Made by a program: the position numbers and the translations under genes. 64,000 nucleotides of DNA from Cylindrobasidium torrendii FP15055 ss-10 (taxonomy: Eukaryota > Basidiomycota > Agaricomycetes > Agaricales > Physalacriaceae). The notes below the pieces were generated by a model that saw only the letters and a list, made by a program, of their open reading frames with translations, was not told the origin of the DNA and made no database searches. Shown here one piece after another: positions 10,867 through 22,308 of the stretch. Location: positions 1-64,000 of the forward strand of contig KN880433.1 in assembly GCA_000934385.1 (NCBI GenBank). Reading direction: 5' to 3'. The first letter of the stretch is position 1. Each line of letters begins with the position of its first letter.

Positions 10867-11948
10867 GGTCAGCACGGGAGACACGAGCGGCTAAGCGGCG
10901 GTGGGAAGAAAGGAAGGCAGGTGATGGGAACAAGCCAACCAGCGTCTTGTCTCCCAACAAGACGTGACCAGGACGTGACTTGATGGTGGATCGGCCCGAT
11001 TGCCGTCTTGCACGCCACATTCTCGTGCCAAAGAGTTGGCATTTAGTATGTCGCAGTCAATAGACAAACACATTTGTGTCCCAATTTACACTGGATAGCG
11101 ACTATTTTCCGTGTTGTCTATAACGAGGATAGCCGTGGAGACTGCTCATGGGTGGTTGACTTCTCACAAATACTAACGCCTCAAGCTCGAAGCTAGAAGC
11201 ATGATTAATATTTGTTGACGGAGAGGTCAAGCTCGCTCCCAACAGCCCATATTATACGAGAACCTCACGAGCGACCTCTGACGAAGTTAATAACTTTCGA
11301 AGCCTGTTGCTTACATCAATGCACCTGCCGACTACCGTCGGGCGTATATTCAATCACCTAAACTGAAGCGCTATCCCTCCGGTGTTCTCGTGCGTGCTTA
11401 TTACGGCACTCTTACTGACTTCTCTTACAACTATAGACAGGCTGTAAGTACAGCCTGACTTGACCCCAGTGCAACGAATACTATATCATCTCGCCGCAAA
11501 TCAATACGAGGATTGATGCCCGCCGCGTGAATGCCCCCCGACGTGATAGCCACTGACTGAACGTCTTCCTCGGCTTTCCGTGCATTGATCTCAGCAGGGG
11601 TTCTGCCAGTACTTGTGTCTGAAGTCGGTCTGAAGTATGTTTTCCCATATGATGGCTTGAAGCCCGAGGGGCGGTTGTATTGACTACTTGTTCCGTCAGA
11701 ATGGAGCACGCACTTTGCATTGATGCCAAAGTTCCCTACGCACTAACACCACGTACGGCAAGCAATTCTACTTCTCCAGTTCAATGGCGCAAAATGCGGC
11801 GGCTCCGGGCTGCCGAAAACAGAGTTGTGATCCCGTGATCGTAGTTAGCAAACTTGGACATGTCAGGGTCACAGGCTCCTCCGCTTTTGCTGCGTTACTC
11901 TTTCATGTACGATTCAACAGCGTCATCAGAACTTGGACTCCTACCACC
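10867..11948. other. Divergent intergenic region, no gene recognised
   Basis: About 1.1 kb between the zinc-finger gene (leftward) and the F-box-like gene (rightward). A 92-codon minus frame at 11431-11709 is open but has no family features and no supporting splice partners, so I do not call it. Confidence 0.5.
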
Positions 11949-13172
11949 ATGAACAGCCTTCCTCAGGAGCTCAAGGAGGTCGTCGTAGGCTTCGCGGCCG
12001 ACGACAAGCCGACGCTCATCGCATGTGGGACCACTTCACACGTTTTTCGGTCCTGCTGCCGCGCCTATCTTTTCCACAGTGTCCAGATTTCCAGCGCATC
12101 GGACTGCACCAGGTTCTACGACGTCTTGCACTCCTCTGCAGCGGTCGCAAAGCTGGTCCGCAACCTCTCTGTACTCGATCCGCTACCTCCAAATCCCCGC
12201 CATAACGTGGATGATACCTGGATTAGACAGGATGAATGTCTGCCAGATGTGTTGCGCTTGCTAGCGCCCTATCTCACACAGTTTTCCTTTGCTAGCAATG
12301 GTTATCGCTACGCTCCTATGCAATATACCCACGTTTTCCGGTGGTCCCAGGCTTCCCGCACCCTTCAGGACGCCCTCGCTCTGGTCATTCATTCGCCGCA
12401 ACTGACCAGCTTCAACACCTCCGGGTTCGTTATCGATTCCTGTAAGCAGCTGGCGAGTATCTTCCGCGGATCTCATCTCAAGGAGGTATCTCTGTCTTCA
12501 TTCTGGCACGACGACGCGTGTCACGGTACGGATCCGTTGAACATGCCGGCGCTGGAGCGGCTGTCCATCGTGCTCGCGCCGTGTTTTGTGCGCTACCTGG
12601 TTTCGCCGTTGGTCCTCTTGCACTTCCCAGTGCTCACCAACCTTACCCTCATTGTCGGCTCGGACTGTGCCCTCGAGTCGCGCACCGCAGCAACCGTGCT
12701 TCTCAAGCCTTCCATCGAGCGGCTTACCCTGCAGGAAAAAATCTTCTGTGAGCGCTCCGTTGCCTTGAGAACGTAACAATGTCTAACATCCGCTTGGCTA
12801 GTCGGGGAGATCCCGGACGTCTTCAATTTGGAAAACTGTGGCAACTTGACGACCATTCGCTTTCACACGCATGTGTATACCATGGATAACTCGTATTGGA
12901 CGTATGTTTCACGAACGCTGGAGACGCTACCCGGCGAGAATCAAGTGCGAGAGATCAGCATGGAGGTTGAGCTGGTGAGCACGGCCGACGTGGAGGACGC
13001 GTCTGCCTGGCTGGATTGGTCGGTGTTGAAGTTATCGAAAATGTCGCATCTGGAGAGCGTAGATGTCGCGATGAACATCTGGGGGAAATGGTGCCGTGGC
13101 GATGGCGACAAGGGAATGTTGACAATACAACAGGACAGGATACGCGTCGGGATGTACTGTCGCTACGATTGA
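11949..13172 (+). CDS. F-box/LRR-like protein
   Basis: Two exons (11949-12747 and 12802-13172) give 389 residues. The start MNSLPQELKEVVVGF is followed by an F-box-like helix region (LIACGTTSHVFRSCCRAYLFHSV), then a long leucine-rich region with irregular repeats such as LTSFNTSGF, LKEVSLSSF, ALERLSIVLAP and SHLESVDVAMN. This is the layout of the large basidiomycete F-box-like family thought to act as substrate adaptors of SCF ubiquitin ligases. The F-box itself is weak. The intron is short and conserves frame (TTC split after T). Function beyond adaptor-like is not inferable. Confidence 0.75.
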
Positions 13173-15663
13173 CACCTTTACGGAAGCATCGAGGAATTAC
13201 ATCCTTGATCTTATTTATTATCAGCAAGATAGAGTCAATGCGATAGAGCAAATGTTAGATGGGCAGGGTCTCGCGGTGATGGGTGTCCTCTGAATCGTCT
13301 GCAGAAGATCGGTCTGTCCATGAGTTGGGACGGAAACATAATGCTATGGGAGGCTTTGATACATCATTGCATGACTTATGTGAGTACATGGAGATCTACC
13401 CATTGATAGGCCCATGCTCGATCCAGGCTGACCCGATTTGAACACAATGTTTTGCGCCAAAAGCGGAACAATGTCCGGCCCTGGCCCTCATCGGGTTGGT
13501 CCGTGCGCATCCCGCCTCAACAAAATCGCGCGCGCAACGTCCTCGATTCTTTACCACTCTGGCCTTTTGGCTTAGATCAAGTGTAGTATCTGTTCTTAAT
13601 AGTTTAACCACTATTACGGAGGCACCGCCTCCGCTATTGGTTATCTTATTTTTGCCGCCCTTGTCCCGTTGCGCTCTGCTTGCATCGCGCGGGCGTGATG
13701 ACCTTGCCATTGCAGTACAGGCTTGTGTCGTCGGGGGAACACCTAATTCTTTTGTTGTGCTCCAGCGAGCATCTTTGTTTGAAGATGTTCGGGATACTTC
13801 ATAAAGAAGGGTTAGCTATGGAATCGGCTGCTTTTGGGACATGTTGGCTTCATTGTGCTTGATAATCAATTGAACTGCCGGAGTGGTATACAATTTGACT
13901 CTTGCTCACTTCGGAATGGCCTCAAATGATATCATTACACTTCAACCTTCGATGGTTGCTGCCTCGGATACAGCAAATAGCACACAAACATCATCGAGGC
14001 AGACAAAATGAGGTGTACTATGTAGGGACAGCAGTTGTGAAAAACAGCATCAAGTTTCGAAGTAGCTATGATGTCGTGGAAAGCTTGTTTGCTGTAATCA
14101 TGGTGAACTGTCCAAGCTCTTCGATACACGTCCAGCTGTCTAAGCAGGGCAATTGAGCTGATTTCGACAGCGAACGCACGACACGACCGCTTTGTCCTGT
14201 GGGTCCGATCACTTCTTATTACCACCGGCGGAACCGCCCTGAGCGCCCGCAAACGAAACGATGGACACACAACTCAATTATCTTCCTTCGCGATAATGTA
14301 GCGTACGCGTAAGACATCGTCAGAAATGTAGATGAGCGTCAAAACGCAATCTTGAGCCCCGATACGCCGTGTTCGAGGTAGGCTGCCCGGATTCCGTACC
14401 ATTGTACACGCAATTCCGCGGTGCTGAACATCATTAGGCTTTCTAGCTGGAAAGGAGGTACTCAATGAGAGGTTTCAACTCTACTATGAAGCAAGAGTAG
14501 CCGTTTTGTACTTCATTTTCGAGAATTCCCGGATGCAAGTGTGAGGTCGATGCTCTTGTTCCCGTACGGAGCGCGGAGAGCACTACAACACGCAACGCAG
14601 ATAATACTGGCGGCGCTGCTATATAATGGAGGTAGCATCGAGGAAGAGAGTCACCACCAGCCACTCGGGTCAAAAACAACCCAGACCTTTATACATCTCA
14701 AGTGATTTCTTCTGAATATGCCAGCGCAATACACTCCTAGTGTGTATATCGGATAGATTCAGGTTTTTGAAGACGCACTGATGTTCTCATAGCCTATCGA
14801 GAGCAGTTGAACGCTTGGCAACAACGCGCTACCGATCGTGCCGTTGAATTCGACGATACGGATTTGGGGAAGGGAGGATGGAAGTCCATTGTTCTCAGTA
14901 AGGCTCTGACCAGCTGATGTATACCATGGCTCACAAATAAATACAGTCAATGGGGTGAGCCACGGCGGTGGAATATCTGCGACAAAGAACAGGGCGCATG
15001 AGGGGGCATCATACTGGGCCCTCGTCAAACTGGGCGTCGTTGTGGGACCTCCGGAAGCTGACTTTCAAGAAGATGAATCTTAATACTGATTCAATTCGGT
15101 TGTTTAGTCGTATTTCCTGATTCCTTGTTGCTCAACATCGATTTTGCCGTAATGATACACTGCTCGGAGCCCATTTCTCGATTTCGGTGCAATTGCTTGG
15201 AAAAGTTGACTCGAACCAAGCTCCCAACATTGAGCGTAGTGCACATCTGCGTGAGACAATTTACTGGAAGTGTCTCGCGAGCGTTCGAGTCGCAGAATTA
15301 CGGATGGAACTAACTGGCTTCAAGATCTTTTTGCCTTTTGCGGTAGTACACAAATGGTGCACATTAGGTGTCTCAACACATCCATTCATTCATATAGTTA
15401 ATCTACCAATTTTTTTCATGTCGATGTATGTATGTATTTATGACAGCTTTGAGTATCGTCTGAAAATTAACAGCCAGAACAACGCTGCGGGGAACGAGGA
15501 TGCTGATATGGGAAGCTTCGAGCTGGCAGAAGAAAAACAGCTGCCCATCTACGAAGCTAAACAGATGTGTTCATCATAAGAATATAAAGCCGCTAACGAG
15601 GAGGAGGAGAATAGTCAGAGACAAGAGCAACAATCCGATACCTTACTGAATCAACCCACGAGC
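13173..15663. other. 2.5-kb gene-poor region
   Basis: No recognisable gene. Several open frames of 60-130 codons exist on both strands (for example 15187-15579 on plus, 14759-15028 and 13935-14270 on minus), but none shows a domain, a convincing splice series, or a family signature. A compact perfect hairpin with a 7-bp stem and 3-base loop (CGGAGGC-ACC-GCCTCCG) lies at 13617-13633, with imperfect pairing extending outward. The region may hold unrecognised lineage-specific genes. Confidence 0.4.
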
Positions 15664-16042
15664 ATGAGCAACTGGCGCCCGACAACCTACAACTGTACGC
15701 GCATCACATAAATTGTCAGCACCGTCCAATCGTTTCCAGCATACCGGGAGCACTTCGGCGTCTGGGCGCAGCGCAACAAGCAGCGCACGACGGCGCACGA
15801 TGACCAACAGACTGGTCCAAAGGTGGAAGGCAGTCTTCAGTGGACTTCTATCATCAAAGGTACTATTAGCAAATCTTTTTCTATTCCATTGTTAAGTCAT
15901 TAATACATTATCCCCTGCAGTGGACGGCGAAATCTATGGAACGGGCATTAGCAAGAAGAAGGGAGATGCCCATGAAGCCGCGGCTTATTGGGCTCTGGTG
16001 AGGCTAGGAGAAATTCCCGGACCAGAGCCAGAGGCTGTTTAG
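15664..16042 (+). CDS. Small protein with a double-stranded RNA-binding-like domain
   Basis: A dsRBD-like C-terminal half can be read across one intron (15860-15920): GPKVEGSLQWTSIIK joined to VDGEIYGTGISKKKGDAHEAAAYWALVRLGE, ending at a stop at 16042. This has the second strand, third strand (YGTG) and final helix (KKKGDAHEAAA) of the dsRBD. The domain frame continues upstream to 15712 but meets a stop; the only nearby ATG (15664, MSNWRPTTYN) is in the same frame but would need an intron whose length does not preserve it. So the 5' end is unresolved, or the gene is broken. The role would be dsRNA binding, by family inference only. Confidence 0.5.
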
Positions 16043-16382
16043 AGTGACCAGCTTTTCATCAAGGTCCTGGGAGCTCGACATCATTGGTTAGACTTGCGTG
16101 GACCTGTCAGAGATTAGATACTATAGATCGATTTGAGTTTGGTACTTCGGATACGGAAATCTATGTCAGGCATCTTGAAGGATGAATTAAAGCTCTAGAT
16201 GGACTCTGGGGTCATAAAAATGAGACGAGCGGATGTGGCGCCATGTGTCGGTCCGGTCTCCGTAGATGCCTGAATACCACGTGCGCATTAGAAAGTGGCC
16301 TGATTTTGGTTGTGCTAAAGTGCCGATCGCTTGTCACGGCTTTCCTCTTGCCACTACCACCGCCTCTTGACACTTGTCGACT
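16043..16382. other. Short intergenic region upstream of SREBP
   Basis: 340 bp between two rightward genes, the probable promoter of the SREBP gene. A TATA-like or repeat element was not recognised. Confidence 0.5.
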
Positions 16383-19012
16383 ATGGATTTCACGTCGCCC
16401 TCGCCACCGGGGTCGTCGTCAGCGTCATCGTCTGGATTTGATTCAACCGACCTGGATTTAAGCTCCATTCTACACGACGATGTTCTCCAGGATACCTCCA
16501 TGCTTGATTGGTCACAAATATCATCAATGTGGCAAGACATACCGGACCTTGGAACCATGGACTTCGAGCAATCACCTATATCTGTGGACCCCAGCATTCT
16601 CAACAAGCCTCAGACGCCTGCACCCGTCATTAATACCGATGCTGGCTTCCAGTATGACTTCCCCTTCACATTCCAGCAACCGCAAAGCCCTGCATCATCA
16701 CTTTCACCCTCGGAATCGCTGTCCGACACCGCATCCTTGTCCGGTAGACCATCCAATTCGAATTCACCGCTCATCAAGTCGGATGCCGACTTGGCTGCAG
16801 AGTTAGCTCAGCGTGTATTGGAGTCTGCGGGAATAATCTCGGCTCTGCCACTAAGTGCGTTTTCTTACTCGACTTAAACCCAAGGACTGACGAAATTGCA
16901 GACGGTGCCCCGCCTCCCTCCACCTCAGGACCCAGCACCAGCACCAGCGCACCCGCCCTCCCTCCTGCAACGGCCACATTCGATCCCTCAGAACCTGGCA
17001 CTCAAGGCGCTTTCCAAGCGGCCGCGGCGCAGTCTGCCTCCGCTGCCGCCAGCACCATGATGATGTCTTCACGGCCCAAAACTTCCCACACCACCATCGA
17101 ACGTCGCTACCGCACCAATCTCAATGCCCGCATCCAGTCACTACGCATGGCTGTGCCAGCTCTGCGTGTTCTCGAATGGAGCGATGGTGCTAAGAAGAGC
17201 AAGGGCACCAAGGCCAGGCTGCGTCCAGAAGGCGAAAGCGAAGATCTCATCGACGAGCGTGGCTTTGTCGACGGTGTCCGCGTTGCCCGCAAGTGCAGCA
17301 AGGCCAACGTTCTTGGCAAGGCTGTCGAGTACATCAGCGTGCTGAAGAAGCGCGAGAATCGCCTCAAGCGAGAGCAGGATGGACTGAAGGCTCTTGTCGG
17401 TGGATTGGTTGGCGGCCCAGCGCTGCTCAATGCGTGGGAGACAGAATGGCGAGTGCGCTTCGGTGGGGAAGAGAAGGATGAAGTTGATGGTTTGGAGGAT
17501 GAAGCTGGTGACTCAGACGATGAAGACGAAGAGGAGGAGCGGAAGAGGAAGAAGCCCAAGACCACGCCGGCACCTCCACCTCCCCAGACGCCTGTTGCTC
17601 CTGGGACAGTACCAGAGAAGCGTAAGCGTGGTCGGCCTCGCAAAGTGCCTCTACCACCAACGGCAGTGCCGGACCCTGTCACTACGGCGCCAGTGCCCCC
17701 GCCAGTGATAGCCCAAACATCCGCCCCACAATACTTGCTCGCTACCTTCGCTCTGTTCTCGTTCTTCAACAACCCTCTGACTTCCCCTCCGTCGACAACT
17801 CCTCATACCCACGACGGTGTTGTTCTCGGTGGCAAGTCACATACCACAGGTTCAACCTACCAGTCTATCATTCAAGCCTTCCACCTGTTGGTATCTGTCC
17901 TGGTCTTCGCATCGATTCTCTATCCCTGGATCAGCAAATACACCTCCGGCCTGAAGCCTATTTTCTTCCGTCGTGTCAAGCCTCAGATTCCGGCGCCTAG
18001 ACGGACGAAGACTGCGATGCTCTCGAGTGCGTTGCAGACAACAAACCGCGGCCAGATTGGCGAAGTCGAGCAGCTCAAGGATGCCCTGGCGTGCGGCGGC
18101 AAGGGCGACACCTTTGAGGAGAAGGGTTTGGAGCAGCGCGCTTGGGTGCGCCTGGGCGAGATATCTGTGTTTAGTCCCGGTATGCATTCTTTTCTGACCA
18201 CTACATTTGGCTCACATATCATCACAGATACTACTTCGCTCATCTCACGCTTATGGACAATTTACAACCTCCGTTCACATTTGCCTTGGTTCAGCGCCAG
18301 TGCAGGTGACCTCACGACGCTGGCCATGCTGCTCTCGCCCATTGCACCGGGGCGTGCGAGCAGCATTTGGGAGGCGGCCAAGCACACTGGGCTGACTCAA
18401 ACACGCGCTTGCGCCTACGAGCGTCTTGTTCTATCCAGCGTCGACGTTCAGGAAGCTGCTGCCATCGTCACTATCGCCGACAAACATCCTCGGTACACTC
18501 CCATCGGTGTTGTCAGTGCTCACTTGATTCTGCGCCGTCTTCGCAAACACGCTGTTGCCATGTTCGTTGGCTCGATTGTTCCTCGCCATCTTGGTGTCGA
18601 TACAGACAAAGAAGAGGAGGCCCGTCGCGTTACTGTGGACTCTGCGCGTTCATTGGGTGGCGACATTGCCCGCCTCGGGGATACCTTTGAGGAGGTGTGG
18701 AATGGCGGCGACCCAAGACTCGAAGACGAAGAGTACGAGGATGAGGGTGTCCAAGCGGAGATCAGGGCGCTTCTCGTAGCCGTGGTCCTGTATCGCCAGA
18801 TTTTCCCTTCTGCGGTGCTGGGCAAGGCTGGCGAGGAGAGCGTGTCAATTCTACTCAGCCCACCGCCGAGCCCGACGCTCTCAGAGCACAAGAGCGGGTA
18901 CAGGCTGAGGGAGATTCTTGGGCAGGACGTGTTTGAGGAGATGGAGCTTGAAGAAGCTAGGGATAGGGTTGTAGATTTACTCGTCGCCGCTGAACGCAGC
19001 AGAAGGCTTTGA
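16383..19012 (+). CDS. SRE1: SREBP family bHLH transcription factor precursor (Sre1-like)
   Basis: Membrane-bound sterol/oxygen-responsive transcription factor. Exons 16383-16854 and 16902-19012 give 860 residues. An acidic Ser/Pro-rich activation region comes first. The bHLH basic region HTTIERRYRTNLNARI (about residue 217) contains the tyrosine in ERRYR that is diagnostic of SREBPs; helix 2 (KCSKANVLGKAVEYISVLKK) runs into a leucine-zipper-like segment. Two hydrophobic segments follow (about residues 435-450 and 480-500), between which the luminal loop would lie. The C-terminal half matches the fungal SREBP C-terminal region (DUF2014). In known fungi such proteins are cleaved from the ER/Golgi to activate sterol and hypoxia genes. 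A 48-nt stretch at 18180-18227 has GTATGC, CTGAC and CACAG and is in frame, so it may be an unremoved or real intron. Confidence 0.93.
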
Positions 19013-19956
19013 GCCACTGGTGAGTTCATCGACGGCGTGGATGTCGAAGTATTGTATACGTATATCTATAGGTTGTCGTCGCCAGGATTTAATGCACATT
19101 CTTACTATTGACATTGTATACGAGGGACATCATATACTACAAACAACCAGCTTGCCTCTTACAACGCTCCTCGACTCCCAATTCGAAATAGACGCAATTA
19201 TATTGGGCCCAGTGTGTGAGTTCCTACATACGGTCAAGGGCGAAGCCATCCACTCACATGAAGGACGTAATACAGGGGAAATCTATACGGTCTATGGCGC
19301 TGGCGAAGACATAGGGAGATGCTCCATGTGTGTGCATTCTGGCGGGAGCATAGCGAATAGACTATTGCGTAGGAGGGTATGCAAGTCGAGAGATCTTGGT
19401 TTTCAAAGGCTTGATTCTACCACGAATATATCGCATGAAATCCTATCACTATTCCTACTCTCGCTGAAAGATGGAGTGAACTCATTCTTTTCGAGTGACC
19501 ATTGTGGCGCACCGATCGTTGGCTGCGTGCGTCTCATGTTCCCCTGCATTTACTTGCTTTGCTCCATCATCGTCCGCGCCGCAGGCACACACGATGTCCC
19601 AATCCAGTTGCATGTCTGACACGTCAGGACTGTGCGCCCTCTCGGGCACTGCTCCTGCAAAGTCGCGGTTGCTCCATCGATCACTGACTGTTAGACACAC
19701 GGACCTCGCTGTACCTGCGAAGTCTCTCGATGCGGCGTTGCATCACAGCTCAAGCGCGAGCCATCGATGTCCTGTGGGCACAGTGGATGACCTTGGACGT
19801 GACGCCAGCCGTCTCGCAGGCTCCAAAAACCAAGTTTTTTGCTCCTGCAATATGCTCGGACCCGAGATTTTTTCGTATATAAAGGCCTTGATTTTTCGTA
19901 GTAGGGCATCACACTATCTCACAACCAAACTCAACTCACCAACTCACACTCTCACA
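19013..19956. other. Intergenic promoter region of the CAP gene
   Basis: About 940 bp. Open frames here (for example 19020-19619) lack family features. The last 80 bp contain a clear TATA box and an AC-rich leader before the CAP gene ATG. Confidence 0.5.
19876..19883 (+). promoter_or_regulatory. TATA box of the CAP gene
   Basis: TATATAAA lies 74 bp upstream of the ATG at 19957, a position and sequence consistent with a fungal TATA element of a strongly or conditionally expressed secreted protein. Confidence 0.65.
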
Positions 19957-20833
19957 ATGATTTTCAATCTTGCCTCTTTCCTCGTCCTCGCTGCCCCACT
20001 CCTCGCAGCACCAGCCAACGACAATATCGAGCGTCGCGATGCACTCCAAGATGCTACTTTGAGTTCGCACAACGCTGCGCGTGCCAAGTATGGTGCCAGC
20101 AGTTTGACATGGAACCCTTCGCTGTATGCGGCGACTCTGGCTTGGGCGCAGGCATGCAACTTCCAGCATAGGTATGTCGTCGCAAAACTTCGAGTATCAT
20201 AGATTCTGACTTCAATCAGCACTCCAAATGGAGCATACGGAGAGAACTTGGTTCGTAGTCTCCAGCCTCATTAGGCGATACAAACTCACGTTCGATGGCA
20301 TAGGCTGCGAGCACCAGCTCTACGTACAACGTTCAAAATGCTGTAACTGACTGGATGGGCGAGGCTGGTGAGCTAAATTCTTACCTGCTTTTACGTTATC
20401 TCACAACTCGCTCCAGCGCAATACAACTGTCAGTCACATGGCGGCTGAATCTTCGTTATTCTAATCTTTTGCACAGATAATAGCCCCGGTTTTTCGTCTG
20501 CTACTGGACATTTTACTCAGGTTGGTCCTTGTCTCTGCACCTGTCCGTATTCTCACCGTAGTCTCCAGGTTGTTTGGAAGGGCACGACCCAGGTTGCTTG
20601 CGCCGTCGCCAGTTGCGCGGCAGATAAGATTTTCCCAGGACGTACGTCGCAGTACGTTGTCTGCCGCTACACACCTCCCGGAAACTACAACAATCAGTTT
20701 GCGTATGTCTCTTTTCCTTCACCTATTGGAATTTAACTAAATTTATTGCAGTCAGAACGTTGGTCGCCCTGTGGGGAGCACAACCCCCACTTCGACCTCT
20801 ACGTCTAAGTCCACCGCTCCAACTTGCAAGTAA
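19957..20833 (+). CDS. Secreted CAP/PR-1-like protein (PRY family)
   Basis: Secreted cysteine-rich protein of the CAP superfamily; yeast Pry proteins bind and export sterols and fatty acids. Seven exons keep frame: 19957-20171, 20220-20250, 20304-20367, 20417-20428, 20477-20520, 20569-20702, 20752-20833, giving 193 residues. The signal peptide is MIFNLASFLVLAAPLLAAPA. CAP landmarks are HNAARAKYGASSLTWN, AWAQACNFQHS, YGENL, the CAP1 signature GHFTQVVWKGTTQVACA, and the CAP2 signature YVVCRYTPPGNY. A short Ser/Thr-rich tail follows. Exon 4 is only 12 nt. The upstream TATA box suggests regulated expression. Confidence 0.93.
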
Positions 20834-21393
20834 ACCGCCATATTGACGAGTGGTTTATAACGCCTATGTATTAAATATGTTCTTAATCTGTATTATACGA
20901 ATGATTATCGCAGTCTGCGACGCTTTATTTCTACCAGCTACCTCTGTACGGACTTTGAGTTGACACATCAGGCACTGCCCACTATCTTCCGAGGATCATC
21001 ACGATCCTCGCTGTTCCCCATTTCTCACTCAATACATAGATCATGCGTGCAAACGTTGCCGACGGTTCGCGTCCTAAAAATGCTACCGGTACACAGAATC
21101 GAACCCCAGCACCGACGGCAGTCTTCTTTATTGGCACCACCGATGCCCGAAGATCCCGCAAGAGTAAGAGTGCGTTCACCAGTTTGAGAAATTAGCGAAA
21201 CTTTGAATTATTCTGCCAAAGTAATGCAGAGTAATTCGGCAAGATTATCCGCCGAGGAACGTCGTGTGCCGCACTCACTGCCGCGATCACTGGTCTTTAG
21301 GATGCCGCAATGCCGTGCTCACTGATGGCTGCGAGATTCTGTACTTAAAGACGGGCACACCGTGGTGAGGGTAAAAGACATAAAAATATGGCA
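20834..21393. other. Intergenic, no gene seen
   Basis: 560 bp of 3' flank with no recognised gene or repeat, ending where similarity to the transposon begins. No left transposon end or matching target duplication was found here. Confidence 0.5.
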
Positions 21394-21820
21394 CTCGTGT
21401 GCACACCTGCCGCCTTTGCCGAGAGGTTGCTCGATGGCGCTGATTGAGGCTCCGGATGAGGCCCATGAAGCAGCCAAGCTCTGTTTAGTGTGTCCTGCTC
21501 TCCAAGAAGATACATAAGACTCTTCAACAACCTCTGCGGTACAACTGCTGATTGAAAGACATTTTATCATTGCTCAAATATGGTGGCAATCTGGTCGTAT
21601 TGGTGTCTTTTGCCTCAGCGCTCAGTCTGTGCCGACGATGGGAGAAGAAGGTCGTGCCGGCGAGCGGCATCACTAAAGCCACGCGGGAAGTTGCAGCTTG
21701 ACATTTCATTTCTGTAAACTGCTCGAATTACAGTTTCTCGCTGTCTTCTCTAGCTTGTCCCCACCATATACGGATAGGGGCTGGAGCACCCGCCAAAAAA
21801 ATCTCAGGACCCGGGGACTA
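21394..21820. mobile_element. Left-truncated transposon, copy 2
   Basis: This 427-bp segment matches copy 1 from 5959 to 6382 in the same orientation, with roughly ten substitutions plus one 3-bp insertion (about 2-3 percent divergence). The right 30-bp inverted repeat (21781-21810) and the terminal GGACTA are intact. The left 173 bp of copy 1, including its inverted repeat and palindrome, are absent. The sequence following the end (CCAATGCTG) is not found at the left break, so no target-site duplication remains. Confidence 0.8.
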
Positions 21821-22308
21821 CCAATGCTGTAGAAATGTGCAACATAATACTGTCGCTGTGAACGAGTGTGGGTAGCATCCTGTAACATCACTCTCGATAC
21901 TAGTCCTTCTTGAAGGCGATTGCGTTCCCTAGACGCATCCACTCAGACGGTGAGCAAGTTGGCGCAGTCGGATTACCAGCGTGCATGCATTGCGTGAGTA
22001 TTGCGCTAGCTTACCCTTCATTATCTATCTTGTATCCGATACCGTCCTGTGTCTATTGTGTGCTCAATCAGGAAGTGCCGAACGCTCATTGGGTATCCTT
22101 GGGGTATCCCATAATACGTACAGAGATGAAGGCAAATACATCCAACAAGCTTTTGATTGTACTTTACATCGATATCTCGAAAGCATTTATAGGAAAACCT
22201 ACTACAAAAACATACGATCTCCTCCTCCTCTATTGGTCAACGGAAATAAATTCTCCAATGTTACTCTGATGTCCTTTGGGCGCCTTGATGACCAAGTCTG
22301 CTTGTTGC
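21821..22308. other. 3' flank of CSN1
   Basis: About 490 bp between the transposon copy and the CSN1 stop codon. Nothing recognised. Confidence 0.5.

Noticed and set aside
11431..11709. 92-codon minus-strand frame
   Set aside because: No motif, no splice partner, and no start-context support.
14218..14679. Minus-strand chain of frames ending AGAQGGSAGGNKK as a spliced gene
   Set aside because: I could not link the segments with consistent splice sites or match any family.
19020..19619. 199-codon plus-strand frame
   Set aside because: Composition is irregular and it lies in the CAP gene's promoter zone without family features.
21060..21180. tRNA-like B-box word near 21080-21100
   Set aside because: The reverse complement GGGGTTCGATTC resembles a B box, but no cloverleaf, acceptor stem or A box could be assembled.
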